Shown in pieces: positions 34,239 through 43,419 of a stretch of DNA of 64,000 nucleotides. Both the position numbers and the translations under genes were made by a program. The stretch is from Opitutaceae bacterium (lineage in GTDB: Bacteria > Verrucomicrobiota > Verrucomicrobiia > Opitutales > Opitutaceae): the NCBI GenBank assembly GCA_041395105.1, contig JAWLBB010000001.1, positions 744,001-808,000 on the forward strand. The letters run 5' to 3'. The notes under the pieces are model-generated. The model searched no databases. It saw only the letters and a list, made by a program, of their open reading frames with translations, and was not told where the DNA came from. Position 1 is the first letter of the stretch; every line of letters starts with the position of its first letter.

Positions 34239-37200
34239 ATGAAGCGCGGATTCTGCATGATCGCCGCGGCAATCCTGACTGGCGAAGCGTGCCTCGGTAA
34301 CGTTCTCGACACCTATACTCCGGACGCCCTGAAGGCGGAGATCGCTGCAAAGCCAAAGGAGGTCCTGTTCGATTTCGAGTCCGAACTGACCGCACCGAAG
34401 ACAGCCTCAACCGCGGACTTCGTCGAAGTAAGGGTTGAGCTCGATGAGGAGAAGGCAAAAGTCGGGCGAGGTGCGCTCAGGCTTCGCACGGACGATGCTG
34501 CGGATGGAAAAATCGGCGGAAGCCCGGTGCTCGAGGTTCAGTTGGATCCTCCGGTGGATCTGTCAAAATACCAGGCCCTGACTTTCTGGTTTTATGTTCC
34601 CCCCGACAAGACAGACTTCTTCTTCGGCCGTTATGATATCCGGGTTCAACTGGATGACACTCCGCTGATGAGGACCTGGCCCGCGGTCAAGGCTGGATGG
34701 AATTGGTATGTCTTCGATTTCGGTGGCCTGGAATCGTTGCCCGAGGTGAAAAGCCTGCGGGTCCGGATCGGCAATTTCCTCGATGGGTATGGCCAGGCAG
34801 ATCTGCGTTTCGACCAGTTTGAGCTGACCCCGATGGATAAGCCCGATTTGGGCGCAGCCTCGTGGTCCGCCCGATACGGGGCATTGGCCCTGCTGGCGGA
34901 GCGGGAGGGGATCGATGCCTTGGGGACAGTGCTCGACGCCTGTGCGGATGAGTCCATCGTCGTGCGGTCTCTAGCGGTCAAGCTGGCTTCAGGGCTCGTT
35001 CCGGAAAACACGGGCAAGGCCCTGCCCGCGCTGAAGAAGATACTGAACAGTCCGCGGTGGCGTCCAAGGCTGGCCGCCATGCAGATCCTGTCGAATATCC
35101 AGGCGGAGCCGGGATTGGGTGCGGCGGCCATCTTCGATCACGCCCTCCTCGACGACAACTTCTATGTGCGTGATCTCGCGTATCGGCAGTTGCGGGCGAA
35201 TGGGGAATCCGAAGCCGATATCGCGAACCGCCTCGTTCGTCTCCCTGGCCAGGAAGGCCCGGATGCGCTACCGGCAATTCGAATGCTCAGCGAGATCGGC
35301 CCGGCAGCACGGCCCGCTCTCCCGGGCTTGCTGGCGACCCTGAGGGATGCGGATCGACCGCACCTCGTCCGATGCTGGGCTCTGCGTGCGGTCTGGGAGA
35401 TTGATGAAACCCTCCTTGCTCCGACTGACTGGGCCCTCGCCCTTTCGCTCAACCCGGGAGAGGTACACTATCACCTACTGAACCGGGCGATGGATCGTCT
35501 TGAGCAGGCAGCGTCCGCGGCGGTTCCTGCCCTGGGGGATTGCCTGATCTCGGAAAATCCTGAAGTCCGGGCGCGGGCGTGCGTGGTTCTCGGACGGATT
35601 GGTCCTCCCGCGGCTGGGGCCGTGGAGGCCCTGGAGCGTCTTCTGGGGGATGTCTGGTATGTCGCCTGGGAGGCCGCTCAGGCGCTCGAGCTCATAGGCC
35701 TAGGTCATGTGGTCGGCGCATCACCCTCGCCGCAGATCGATTTCACCCCGCCGCACGGCGTTGCGGTTGGGGAGACCGCGACGACCACCACCCTTGGAAA
35801 CGGAAGAGTGGAGCTTGTCTTCAGGAATGGGGATCCGAGCCCGGGACCCTTCATCGTGAGACGCCCGGGCGGGAAGAATCTCTTCGAGGCGGATTGGCTC
35901 GATACCATTCTTGCCTTCAAATACAGCAAGGCTCCGAACATGATCGAGAGGCAATGGCTGCAACGCCTCTTCGGTTCGCCCTTCAGTCGCCAGGTATCGA
36001 CCGGCGTATACCGGAAGACGCCCGACCTCGTCGACTACATGATCCGGTTCGCCGGCGATGAAACAGCCCCGATCGAGTTCGATTACCACTTTGTCGTGAT
36101 GAGCGGCGAGAGCGGGTTCTACACCTATATCATTGCGCGGAACGTGAGTGGCAAGGACATGCCGGGAAGCGAAAAGCAGGGCGCCCAGGTCGGGGTCGGT
36201 CGTTTCAACTTCCTCGTGGCGCTCTCCCAGGACACCTTTGACCACGTCATCAATCATGATAAGCTCAAGGGTCCGGCATCCTTCACCAGAGAAGCCCAGG
36301 AGCCCATCCTGGAGGGGTATCCCGATATCTACCAGAGCACCTATCGTCTGCCGGGCGGCGACATCGCGGCCAAGCATGAGTGGGAGAGCTATGAACTGTT
36401 CAGTCCGGTGACCGGCTATGCAGGGAAGGGCGACGGTGTCTGGCTGATTATTCCGAGTTTCGATTTTTACGGGGATTCCATGCCGCGCTTCATCAAGCGT
36501 CCCTGCTATGGACTCCTCTTCATTCCCCATCTTCAGGGAAAGTACTATATCGAAACCGGGACGAGGATCACGGCGGATTGGCAGAAGATCTACGGCCCCA
36601 TGTATTTCTATCTGAATGAAGGTGAGAATACCGAAGAGATGTGGGTCGATGCCAAAAGGGAGGCGCAGCGTCAGGTCGGCCAGTGGCCGTATCCATGGTT
36701 GAACGATGATCTGTATCAGCAGCGTGGATCCGTAACCGGATGGCTGGAGGTTGCAGGCGGCACCTCGCCGGAAGGAGCTTATGTCATCCTGTCCAATCCC
36801 GTCGAGGCGGGGGATCCCGATCAACATGGAATCTGGATGCGCAACGTGGGTCCCTACAGCTACTGGGCGCAGGTTGGAAGTGACGGTTCGTTCGAGATAA
36901 CCGATGTACATCCCGGCAACTACACCTTGTATGCGTTTCAACCCGGGGTCTACGGTGAGGCCAGGCCCCGTTCGGTCCAGGTTACCGCTGACGAGGTGAC
37001 GACCATGGATCCGATCAAGATCGACCCCGTGAGCAACGGTACGCTTCTTTGGCGGATCGGGGTTCCCGACGGTACGGCCATGGAATTCAAGAACGGCCGG
37101 AACTACCACCAATGGGACAACTACATCCGCTATCGGAAAGATTTCCCCAATGAGGTGAACTACATCGTCGGTGAAAGCGACTGGTCGAAGGACTGGAATT

Positions 37201-38318
37201 ACATCCACCCGGCCATCGTGCAGGGTGAGGACAGGGCAACCTCCTGGACGATCTCGTTCACTCTGGAGTCGATCCCGGATGCGGAGTGCCTGCTTTCAAT
37301 CATGTGCAGTGGGCGCAGCGCCAGGGCGCAACTCATTCTCAACGGTGAGAAGCTCGGTGACCTGAATGTCAACATCGGGACCCATCATGTGAGGACGTCG
37401 CCGATCGGAGAGACCGTATGCCGAGAATACCGGGTTGATCCGGCAAGGCTGAAGCAGGGGCGCAACAGGCTGGAGATCAGCTTTTCCAAGGGAACGGGCC
37501 ATGAAGACGACCTGCATTTCCAGCAATGGACGAGCTGGCTCTGCTACGACTTCATACAAATGGAAGTCAACGAAGAGGCGACGAGAATGCAGGCGGAGGG
37601 GCGAAGGGCCTACGACGAAGCCGACTCCGGGGCTTGGCGGGAGTCCTTCTCGGATCCCTGTACGGGCGACTGGTCGGAGAAGTGGTTTCTGGATGGCGAG
37701 GTCGGAACAGTTCGTAACGGTCCGGATGGGATGGTGCTGGAAGCTGGGCCGGAGTTCGGCAATGATGCCCATCACATGGTGCTCTGGACGAAGGCCTCCT
37801 TCGAGGGAGACCTGAAGATCGAATATGACTACACCCGCCTCGACGATGAGACCCGTGGCGTGAACATCCTCTACATTGAGGCAACGGGGAGCGGGGAAGA
37901 ACCCTATGCCAGGGATATCTCGCAATGGAGCGAACTGCGCCGAATTCCCGCCATGCGCATGTATTTCGATCACATGGAGGCCTACCATATCAGCTATGCC
38001 GCCTTCCCCTATAAGGAGGACCCTCGCGACTATATCCGGGGGAGGCGCTATTTGCCGAATGGAACGGGACTCGAAGGCTCCGACCTGGTGCCGGATTATT
38101 ACCCTGTGGGCTTGTTCGAGCCTGGAGTTCCCCACAAGATAGCGGTGATCAAGAAGGACCGGGAGCTCTTCATGCGGATCGAAAATCCGGATCAGGTCTA
38201 TTTCTGTCACATGACAAACACCGATCTGCCGCCGGTTACTGCGGGTCGGATCGGATTGCGCCACATGTTTACCCGGTCGTCCTGTTACAGGGATTTCCGC
38301 ATCAGTCTTCCGGAATGA
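34239..38318 (+). CDS. Giant multidomain rhamnogalacturonan lyase: CBM-like, HEAT repeats, PL4, DUF1961
   Basis: 1359 aa. Residues 1-20 are a signal peptide. Residues 40-200 form a beta-sandwich CBM-like domain (LSKYQALTFWFYVPPDKTDF). Residues 205-485 are about seven alpha-helical HEAT-type repeats (VRARACVVLGRIGPPAAGAV). Residues 495-825 resemble the catalytic beta domain of rhamnogalacturonan lyase family PL4. Residues 832-925 match the fn3_3 module (GSFEITDVHPGNYTLYAFQP) and 935-1110 the PL4 CBM-like module (LWRIGVPDGTAMEFKNGRNY). Residues 1133-1359 match DUF1961 (YesU-like; WSEKWFLDGEVGTVRNGPDG). Typical PL4 enzymes are about half this size and lack HEAT repeats and DUF1961. B. subtilis yesU belongs to the rhamnogalacturonan gene set, which supports a joint role. 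The product is probably periplasmic or surface-located. Confidence 0.85.
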   Translation: MKRGFCMIAAAILTGEACLGNVLDTYTPDALKAEIAAKPKEVLFDFESELTAPKTASTADFVEVRVELDEEKAKVGRGALRLRTDDAADGKIGGSPVLEVQLDPPVDLSKYQALTFWFYVPPDKTDFFFGRYDIRVQLDDTPLMRTWPAVKAGWNWYVFDFGGLESLPEVKSLRVRIGNFLDGYGQADLRFDQFELTPMDKPDLGAASWSARYGALALLAEREGIDALGTVLDACADESIVVRSLAVKLASGLVPENTGKALPALKKILNSPRWRPRLAAMQILSNIQAEPGLGAAAIFDHALLDDNFYVRDLAYRQLRANGESEADIANRLVRLPGQEGPDALPAIRMLSEIGPAARPALPGLLATLRDADRPHLVRCWALRAVWEIDETLLAPTDWALALSLNPGEVHYHLLNRAMDRLEQAASAAVPALGDCLISENPEVRARACVVLGRIGPPAAGAVEALERLLGDVWYVAWEAAQALELIGLGHVVGASPSPQIDFTPPHGVAVGETATTTTLGNGRVELVFRNGDPSPGPFIVRRPGGKNLFEADWLDTILAFKYSKAPNMIERQWLQRLFGSPFSRQVSTGVYRKTPDLVDYMIRFAGDETAPIEFDYHFVVMSGESGFYTYIIARNVSGKDMPGSEKQGAQVGVGRFNFLVALSQDTFDHVINHDKLKGPASFTREAQEPILEGYPDIYQSTYRLPGGDIAAKHEWESYELFSPVTGYAGKGDGVWLIIPSFDFYGDSMPRFIKRPCYGLLFIPHLQGKYYIETGTRITADWQKIYGPMYFYLNEGENTEEMWVDAKREAQRQVGQWPYPWLNDDLYQQRGSVTGWLEVAGGTSPEGAYVILSNPVEAGDPDQHGIWMRNVGPYSYWAQVGSDGSFEITDVHPGNYTLYAFQPGVYGEARPRSVQVTADEVTTMDPIKIDPVSNGTLLWRIGVPDGTAMEFKNGRNYHQWDNYIRYRKDFPNEVNYIVGESDWSKDWNYIHPAIVQGEDRATSWTISFTLESIPDAECLLSIMCSGRSARAQLILNGEKLGDLNVNIGTHHVRTSPIGETVCREYRVDPARLKQGRNRLEISFSKGTGHEDDLHFQQWTSWLCYDFIQMEVNEEATRMQAEGRRAYDEADSGAWRESFSDPCTGDWSEKWFLDGEVGTVRNGPDGMVLEAGPEFGNDAHHMVLWTKASFEGDLKIEYDYTRLDDETRGVNILYIEATGSGEEPYARDISQWSELRRIPAMRMYFDHMEAYHISYAAFPYKEDPRDYIRGRRYLPNGTGLEGSDLVPDYYPVGLFEPGVPHKIAVIKKDRELFMRIENPDQVYFCHMTNTDLPPVTAGRIGLRHMFTRSSCYRDFRISLPE

Positions 38319-38376
38319 AGCTCAAACAGTTGTTTTCCAAGAGAAACTGTCCGCCGGGTTCCCCAGACCGTTCCGC

Positions 38377-38408
38377 TTGCGGACGCCTTGATCTGACGGT
38401 ATGATTTC
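38377..38408 (+). promoter_or_regulatory. Promoter with repeated site ATCTGACGGTATGATTTC, copy 2
   Basis: TTGCGG (38377-38382), a 17-nt spacer, TATGAT (38400-38405). The 18 bp at 38391-38408 are identical to 30893-30910. It directly precedes the CE12 gene pair (38486 and 39817). Confidence 0.6.
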
Positions 38409-38485
38409 TGGAGGATTGAGGAGAATACGGTAACGGGTTGGATGGGTCCACCTCTGTCGCGGTAATCCGCATCGGTCTGTACGCC

Positions 38486-39814
38486 ATGAAATCCTCTCAT
38501 TGCCTCCTGGTCGCTCTTTCCGGCGTTTGTGCATCGGTCTGGGCTTTGGGCGGTGATTGCGATCCGGTCGTCCGGCGATTCGACTTCGGGACCATCGCGG
38601 CCGATGGGGGTTGGGTGGCGGTCACGCCGGAAAGCCGGTTCTCCGATGAGATGGGCTTCGGTTTTGACCTCGGTTCGATGGTGTCCGCAGTGAATCGCGG
38701 CGGCACCGACATGCTCAAGGGGGATTTCATAGAGAGCGATGCCCCCTTTTATTTCTCGGTGAGCGTTCCTGAGGGCAATTATCGGGTCACGCTTTTTTTC
38801 GGTGACCGTGAGGGAGAATCCGGCAATTCGGTGAAGGCGGAGTCCAGGCGGTTGATGATCGAAGACCTGGCAACCGGATCCGGAGAGATCGTCGAACGCG
38901 TGATCACGGTCAATGTGCGCAACAGTTCGGTTCCGCCGCCGGAGCCCAATGCACCCGGCGGCTCGGCGGTCGTCCTCAATGAGCGCGAACTCGGGGTTTT
39001 GCATTGGGACGACAAGCTGACCCTGGAGTTCAATGGGACGGATCCGAAGGTGTGCGGACTGGTGGTCGAACCGGTTGATTTGCCGACGGTTTTTCTGGTG
39101 GGCGATTCGACCGTGACGGATCAGCCTCGGGAACCCGGGGCGAGCTGGGGGCAGATGCTCCCGCGTTTCCTGAAGCCCGACGTGGTGGTGGCCAACCATG
39201 CCGAGTCGGGCGAGACTCTGAAATCTTTCATTTCCGGACTCAGGCTGGCCAAGGTCCTCAGCCGGATGAAGGCGGGCGATTACCTCTTCATCCAGTTTGG
39301 TCACAACGACCAGAAGAAACAGTGGCCCCAGACCTATGTTGAGGCCCGCACCACCTACAAGGATTACCTCAAGGCATACGTCGACGAGGCCCGCCTGCGT
39401 GGAGCGACCCCGGTATTGGTGACTTCGATGCAGCGTCGGCAGTTTGATGCCGAAGACCGGATCCGCAACTCCCACGGGGCTTACCCAGAGGCGGTGCGTG
39501 AGGTCGCCCGCGAGGAATCCGTTGCCCTGATCGATCTGGAGCAGATGAGCATCGTCTTCTATGAGGCGCTCGGGCCTGAACGCGCGCCGTTGGCCTTTGC
39601 CGGGGACGGACGTGATGTGACCCACCACAGCAATTATGGCGCTTTTGAACTGGCCAAGTGCGTCATCGAGGGAATCCGCGAGGCCGGTCTGCCTCTCGCA
39701 GAAAGTATCGTCGACGATTTCGCCGGATTCGATCCGGCCTTTCCGGACCCGGTGAGTTCGATCCATCTCCCTGTCAGTCCCACCGAACCCTACGGGAAAC
39801 CCCGGGGAGATTGA
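38486..39814 (+). CDS. Rhamnogalacturonan acetylesterase (CE12, SGNH hydrolase) with N-terminal sugar-binding-like domain
   Basis: 442 aa from the ATG at 38486, which gives a signal peptide (MKSSHCLLVALSGVCASVWA). An in-frame ATG at 38438 adds 16 residues that would spoil it. Residues 28-198 form a beta-sandwich resembling malectin-like domains attached to such esterases. Residues 201-430 are the SGNH domain: nucleophile Ser208 in FLVGDSTVTDQ, oxyanion Gly241/Asn274 region (AESGETLKSF, QFGHND) and the catalytic Asp377/His380 pair in DVTHH. CE12 enzymes remove acetyl groups from galacturonate in rhamnogalacturonan I, opening it to lyases. It lies 2 nt upstream of a tandem CE12 protein and behind a recognisable promoter. 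Confidence 0.88.
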   Translation: MKSSHCLLVALSGVCASVWALGGDCDPVVRRFDFGTIAADGGWVAVTPESRFSDEMGFGFDLGSMVSAVNRGGTDMLKGDFIESDAPFYFSVSVPEGNYRVTLFFGDREGESGNSVKAESRRLMIEDLATGSGEIVERVITVNVRNSSVPPPEPNAPGGSAVVLNERELGVLHWDDKLTLEFNGTDPKVCGLVVEPVDLPTVFLVGDSTVTDQPREPGASWGQMLPRFLKPDVVVANHAESGETLKSFISGLRLAKVLSRMKAGDYLFIQFGHNDQKKQWPQTYVEARTTYKDYLKAYVDEARLRGATPVLVTSMQRRQFDAEDRIRNSHGAYPEAVREVAREESVALIDLEQMSIVFYEALGPERAPLAFAGDGRDVTHHSNYGAFELAKCVIEGIREAGLPLAESIVDDFAGFDPAFPDPVSSIHLPVSPTEPYGKPRGD

Positions 39815-39816
39815 GA

Positions 39817-41517
39817 ATGAAGGATTTTCAACCCATGACATTGTCCTCCGAGAACAGAGACCGTTTTCGTCCGACCGAGCCCATCACGAGGGGCACCTTC
39901 CTGAAGTGGATGCGCCGGTGGGCTTCGATTGTTGCCGGCGTCATTTCGGGGATGGCACCGATTTCCGTATACGGGCAAGTATCTCCGGCTCCCGATCTGA
40001 CGGCCGACCCGGCGGCACGATCCACGGAGTTGGATCCAACCCTTCCGACTCTGTTCATCGCGGGCGATTCGACGGCAGCTCGTGGATCGGGAGAGGACCA
40101 GATGGGATGGGCCGCGCCGTTTGCCGATTACTTCGATGCCGCAAAGGTCAACGTGGTCAATCGGGCCAGGGGTGGTCGGAGCAGTCGGACCTTCATCACC
40201 GAAGGGTTGTGGGACGGATTGGTGGCCGAGATCCGATCCGGGGACATCGTCCTGATCCAATTCGGGCACAATGACGGGGGGCCGGTCAATGATGAGCGGC
40301 GGGCCCGCGGATCGCTTCCGGGTCTGGGTGAAGAGACTGAGGCGATCGACAACCTTGTGACCGGCAAACATGAAGTCGTTCACACTTTCGGTTGGTACCT
40401 GCGCCGGATGATCGCCGATGTCAGGGCGAAGGATGCCACCCCGATCGTTCTTTCCCTGACAGTCCGGAATATCTGGAAGGATGGCCGCGTGGAGCGCGGA
40501 TCCGGACAGTTTGGACCCTGGTCCTATGAGGTCGCCAGGGATGCCGGCGTGCCCTTCATCGATGTGACCAATTTTGTTGCCGATTCATTTGATGCGGACG
40601 GGGAGGACAGGGTCAGCGGAATGTATCCGCGTGATCATACGCACTTCAATGCGGAAGGGGCGGAACGGCATGCGGCAGCGGTTGTTGCGCTGCTCAAGGG
40701 TTTGCGCCCGGACCCGGTGGACGGCTTTCTGTCGGAAAAGGGAAAGTCGGTCGCGGCGGATCCGCTCTCGTGGTTGAACCTGCCCATGCCGGCGGATCGG
40801 CGTCTGCCCACGCTCTTCCTGATCGGGGATTCCACCGTGCGCAACGGTCGTGGCGATGGTGCGGGTGGTCAGTGGGGCTGGGGCGACTATCTGGGTCCGC
40901 TCTTCGACGAGGAAAAGATCAATGTCGTCAATCGCGCCGTGGGTGGCTTGAGCAGCCGCACCTACCTCACACAGGGGCACTGGGCCCGCGTTCTCGGCAT
41001 GCTCAAGGCGGGTGATTTCGTCATGATGCAGTTCGGCCACAACGACAACGGGCCGCTCAACGATGATCGGAGAGCCCGCGGCACGATCAAGGGGGTGGGC
41101 GAGGAAACCGAGGAAATCGACAACCTTCTCACCGGGAAGCATGAAGTCGTTCACACCTACGGCTGGTACCTCCGGCAGTATGTGGCGGACGCCCGGCAAA
41201 GGGAGGCGACCCCGATCATCTGTTCACTCGTGCCCCGCAAATCCTGGAAGGACGGGCGGGTGGTGCGGAACAGGGACAGCTATGCCGGATGGGCGGCGGA
41301 AGTGGCCGATTCTGAAGATGCTTCCTTTGTGGACCTCAATGAAATCGTCGCCTCGCATTATGAGGAGATCGGCCCAGAGAGGGTGGAAGACCTCTTTGCC
41401 GACGAGCACACCCATACGAGCGAAACGGGCGCCGTGGTCAACGCGGCGGCCGTGGTGACGGGTCTGCGGTCACTGCCGGAGAATCCGCTCGAGGCCTTCC
41501 TTCAGATCGAACCGTAG
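39817..41517 (+). CDS. Tandem two-domain rhamnogalacturonan acetylesterase (CE12-CE12)
   Basis: 566 aa. A degenerate Tat-like leader (TRGTFLKWMRRWASIVAGVI, residues 24-43) ends near VYGQ. Two homologous SGNH domains follow. Domain 1 (about 78-300) has LFIAGDSTAARG with Ser85, QFGHND and DHTHF (Asp273/His276). Domain 2 (about 332-555) has LFLIGDSTVRNG with Ser339, QFGHND and DEHTHT, where the aligned Asp is Glu530 beside Asp529. Both carry the lid sequence TGKHEVVHT. It is translated 2 nt after the single-domain CE12 gene. The domains may differ in acetyl-position preference (O2 versus O3), which is inference. The stop codon lies inside a 24-bp-stem palindrome. Confidence 0.87.
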   Translation: MKDFQPMTLSSENRDRFRPTEPITRGTFLKWMRRWASIVAGVISGMAPISVYGQVSPAPDLTADPAARSTELDPTLPTLFIAGDSTAARGSGEDQMGWAAPFADYFDAAKVNVVNRARGGRSSRTFITEGLWDGLVAEIRSGDIVLIQFGHNDGGPVNDERRARGSLPGLGEETEAIDNLVTGKHEVVHTFGWYLRRMIADVRAKDATPIVLSLTVRNIWKDGRVERGSGQFGPWSYEVARDAGVPFIDVTNFVADSFDADGEDRVSGMYPRDHTHFNAEGAERHAAAVVALLKGLRPDPVDGFLSEKGKSVAADPLSWLNLPMPADRRLPTLFLIGDSTVRNGRGDGAGGQWGWGDYLGPLFDEEKINVVNRAVGGLSSRTYLTQGHWARVLGMLKAGDFVMMQFGHNDNGPLNDDRRARGTIKGVGEETEEIDNLLTGKHEVVHTYGWYLRQYVADARQREATPIICSLVPRKSWKDGRVVRNRDSYAGWAAEVADSEDASFVDLNEIVASHYEEIGPERVEDLFADEHTHTSETGAVVNAAAVVTGLRSLPENPLEAFLQIEP

Positions 41518-41581
41518 GAGAGGCTTTATGCCTCGATCTGGAGCTGCCTGAAGGGGAATCGAGGCGTAAAGCCTCTCCTAC
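41514..41581. terminator. Long palindrome (24-bp stem) between convergent genes, dispersed-repeat-like
   Basis: The left arm 41514-41537 and right arm 41558-41581 pair over 24 bp with a single G-U-type mismatch, around a 20-nt loop. The left arm includes the stop codon of the tandem CE12 gene. It can act as a bidirectional terminator for the CE12 and GH51 genes. Its perfection and its position over a stop codon suggest a REP/MITE-type repeat. Confidence 0.7.
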
Positions 41582-41617
41582 CCAACCTGTCAAAAAAGGC
41601 GTATCCGATCTCCCGGA

Positions 41618-43183
41618 TCAGAGCTCGAGCAAAACGACGCTCTTGGCCGGAAGGGTGACGGTGAGATGAGTTCCGGTTGTATCGATGGTCGCTCCGTCGA
41701 ATATCTCAGGCCGGATGGCATCGGGATTCTCGAAGGTATTGTGCGTGTTTATTGAGTCGGCAGTCAGGATGCGACCGGTGACCGATGTGGGCTTCAGGCC
41801 GTTGATGCGGCAGGCGATCGTGATGGTCTTGGCCGGATCGGTGTTGACCAGCGAGAGGTGGGTGACTCCGGAGGCATCCCGTGAGGCGGAGGCACTGACT
41901 GCGGGAATGGAGTCATCGCCGTAACCGTAGTCCGGTGTCTGCAATTCGACCGGCAGGTGGGTTGCATCCTGATGGACCTTGTACATTTCGAAAACGTGAT
42001 AGGTGGGCGTCAGAATCATCTTCTCGCCGTCGGTCAGGATCATGGCCTGGAGGACATTGGCGGTCTGCGCGATGTTTGCCATGGAAACACGGTCGGCGTG
42101 CTCCTGAAAGATGTGAAAGTTCAGCCCGGCCACGATGGCGTCCCTCAGGGTGTTCTGCTGGTAGAGGAATCCAGGATTGGTGCCGGGTTCCACATCGTAC
42201 CAGGTGCCCCATTCATCGACCACCATGCCAACCTTCTTTTCGGGATCCTTTTCGTCCATGAGGGCGCCATGGTCCCGGATCAATTCTTCCATTCGAAGAG
42301 TGGACTTGAGGGTGGAGAACCACTCGTCTTCGGCGAACTCGGTGGCCGAACCCTTCTTGGACCAATTGCCGGTGGGCAGGGTGTAGTAATGCAGGGAGAG
42401 GCCGTTCATCTGCTGGATCGGGATCCGGTCCATAAGGACGCGGGTCCAGTTCAGGTCGAATGAGTTGGCTCCTCCCGCGACCCGTTGGATCGGGTTCTTC
42501 CGGTCGTAGTTCTTCACGAACGTGTTGTAGCGGCGATAGAGGTCGGCGTAGTACTCCGGACGCATGTTTCCTCCGCAGCCCCAGCTTTCATTGCCCACTC
42601 CGAAAAACCGCACGGTCCACGGTTTGTCGCGGCCGTTCCTGCGGCGGAGATTGACGATTGGGGAATCTGCGTCGGACGTCAGGTACTCCACCCATTCCAT
42701 CATTTCCTGGACCGATCCGCTGCCGACGTTGCCACAGATATAGGCATCGCAGCCCAGCATCTCCACGAGATCCATGAACTCGTGGGTTCCAAAGTGGTTG
42801 TTTTCAACCACCTGTCCCCAATGCGTGTTGATCATGGAGGGCCGGTCTTCCCGAGGGCCGATGCCGTCCTTCCAGTGGTATTCATCGGCAAAACAACCGC
42901 CCGGCCACCGCAGGACCGGAATATTCAGCTTCCGGAGGGCGTCCACGACGTCGTTGCGGATGCCACGGGTATTGGGGATTGCCGAGTCCTCACCGACCCA
43001 GAATCCTTCGTAGATGCAGTGTCCGAGGTGTTCGGCGAAGTGGCCGTAGATGTTTCGGTTGATTACCGGGCCGGGTTGATCGGCATTCAGGATCAGGGAG
43101 GCCTCCGGGGCCGGTTGGGCTTGTGTGACAATGGGGGTTGATGCGGTCATGGTAAGAAATAGGAGTCGGATTATTGGTTTCAT
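41618..43183 (-). CDS. Alpha-L-arabinofuranosidase (GH51)
   Basis: 521 aa with a signal peptide (MKPIIRLLFLTMTASTPIVTQAQ). The barrel starts with NIYGHFAEHLGHCIYEGFW and LRWPGGCFADEYHW, which are typical of GH51. The acid/base is Glu199 in GVGNESWG and the nucleophile Glu324 in VVDEWGTW. The C-terminal beta-sandwich runs from about 400 to 521. GH51 enzymes release L-arabinose from arabinan and arabinogalactan side chains, which decorate RG-I. The gene is convergent to the CE12 pair, separated by the palindrome at 41514-41581, so it is transcribed independently of the rest of the locus. Confidence 0.95.
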   Translation of the reverse strand: MKPIIRLLFLTMTASTPIVTQAQPAPEASLILNADQPGPVINRNIYGHFAEHLGHCIYEGFWVGEDSAIPNTRGIRNDVVDALRKLNIPVLRWPGGCFADEYHWKDGIGPREDRPSMINTHWGQVVENNHFGTHEFMDLVEMLGCDAYICGNVGSGSVQEMMEWVEYLTSDADSPIVNLRRRNGRDKPWTVRFFGVGNESWGCGGNMRPEYYADLYRRYNTFVKNYDRKNPIQRVAGGANSFDLNWTRVLMDRIPIQQMNGLSLHYYTLPTGNWSKKGSATEFAEDEWFSTLKSTLRMEELIRDHGALMDEKDPEKKVGMVVDEWGTWYDVEPGTNPGFLYQQNTLRDAIVAGLNFHIFQEHADRVSMANIAQTANVLQAMILTDGEKMILTPTYHVFEMYKVHQDATHLPVELQTPDYGYGDDSIPAVSASASRDASGVTHLSLVNTDPAKTITIACRINGLKPTSVTGRILTADSINTHNTFENPDAIRPEIFDGATIDTTGTHLTVTLPAKSVVLLEL

Positions 43184-43419
43184 CGGCGGAAGGGGTAACG
43201 ATCAGCGGAACCGGGGGGACGATCGATGGGCGAGTCTTTGTTCAAACCGGTCTTTAGGCAATCCCGGAACGACCCCTCGGCGGGGAAATCCTCCATCGTG
43301 GGACGGGAGTGGCGATGGGCCGGTCCTTCAACAGGAAAGGAGTGAAAAACCTGTAAAAGCCTCCCCGGTTTCTGGCTGGCCCCGGCGGGAGGACGATGGC
43401 AGACTTGAGCGACACCATT

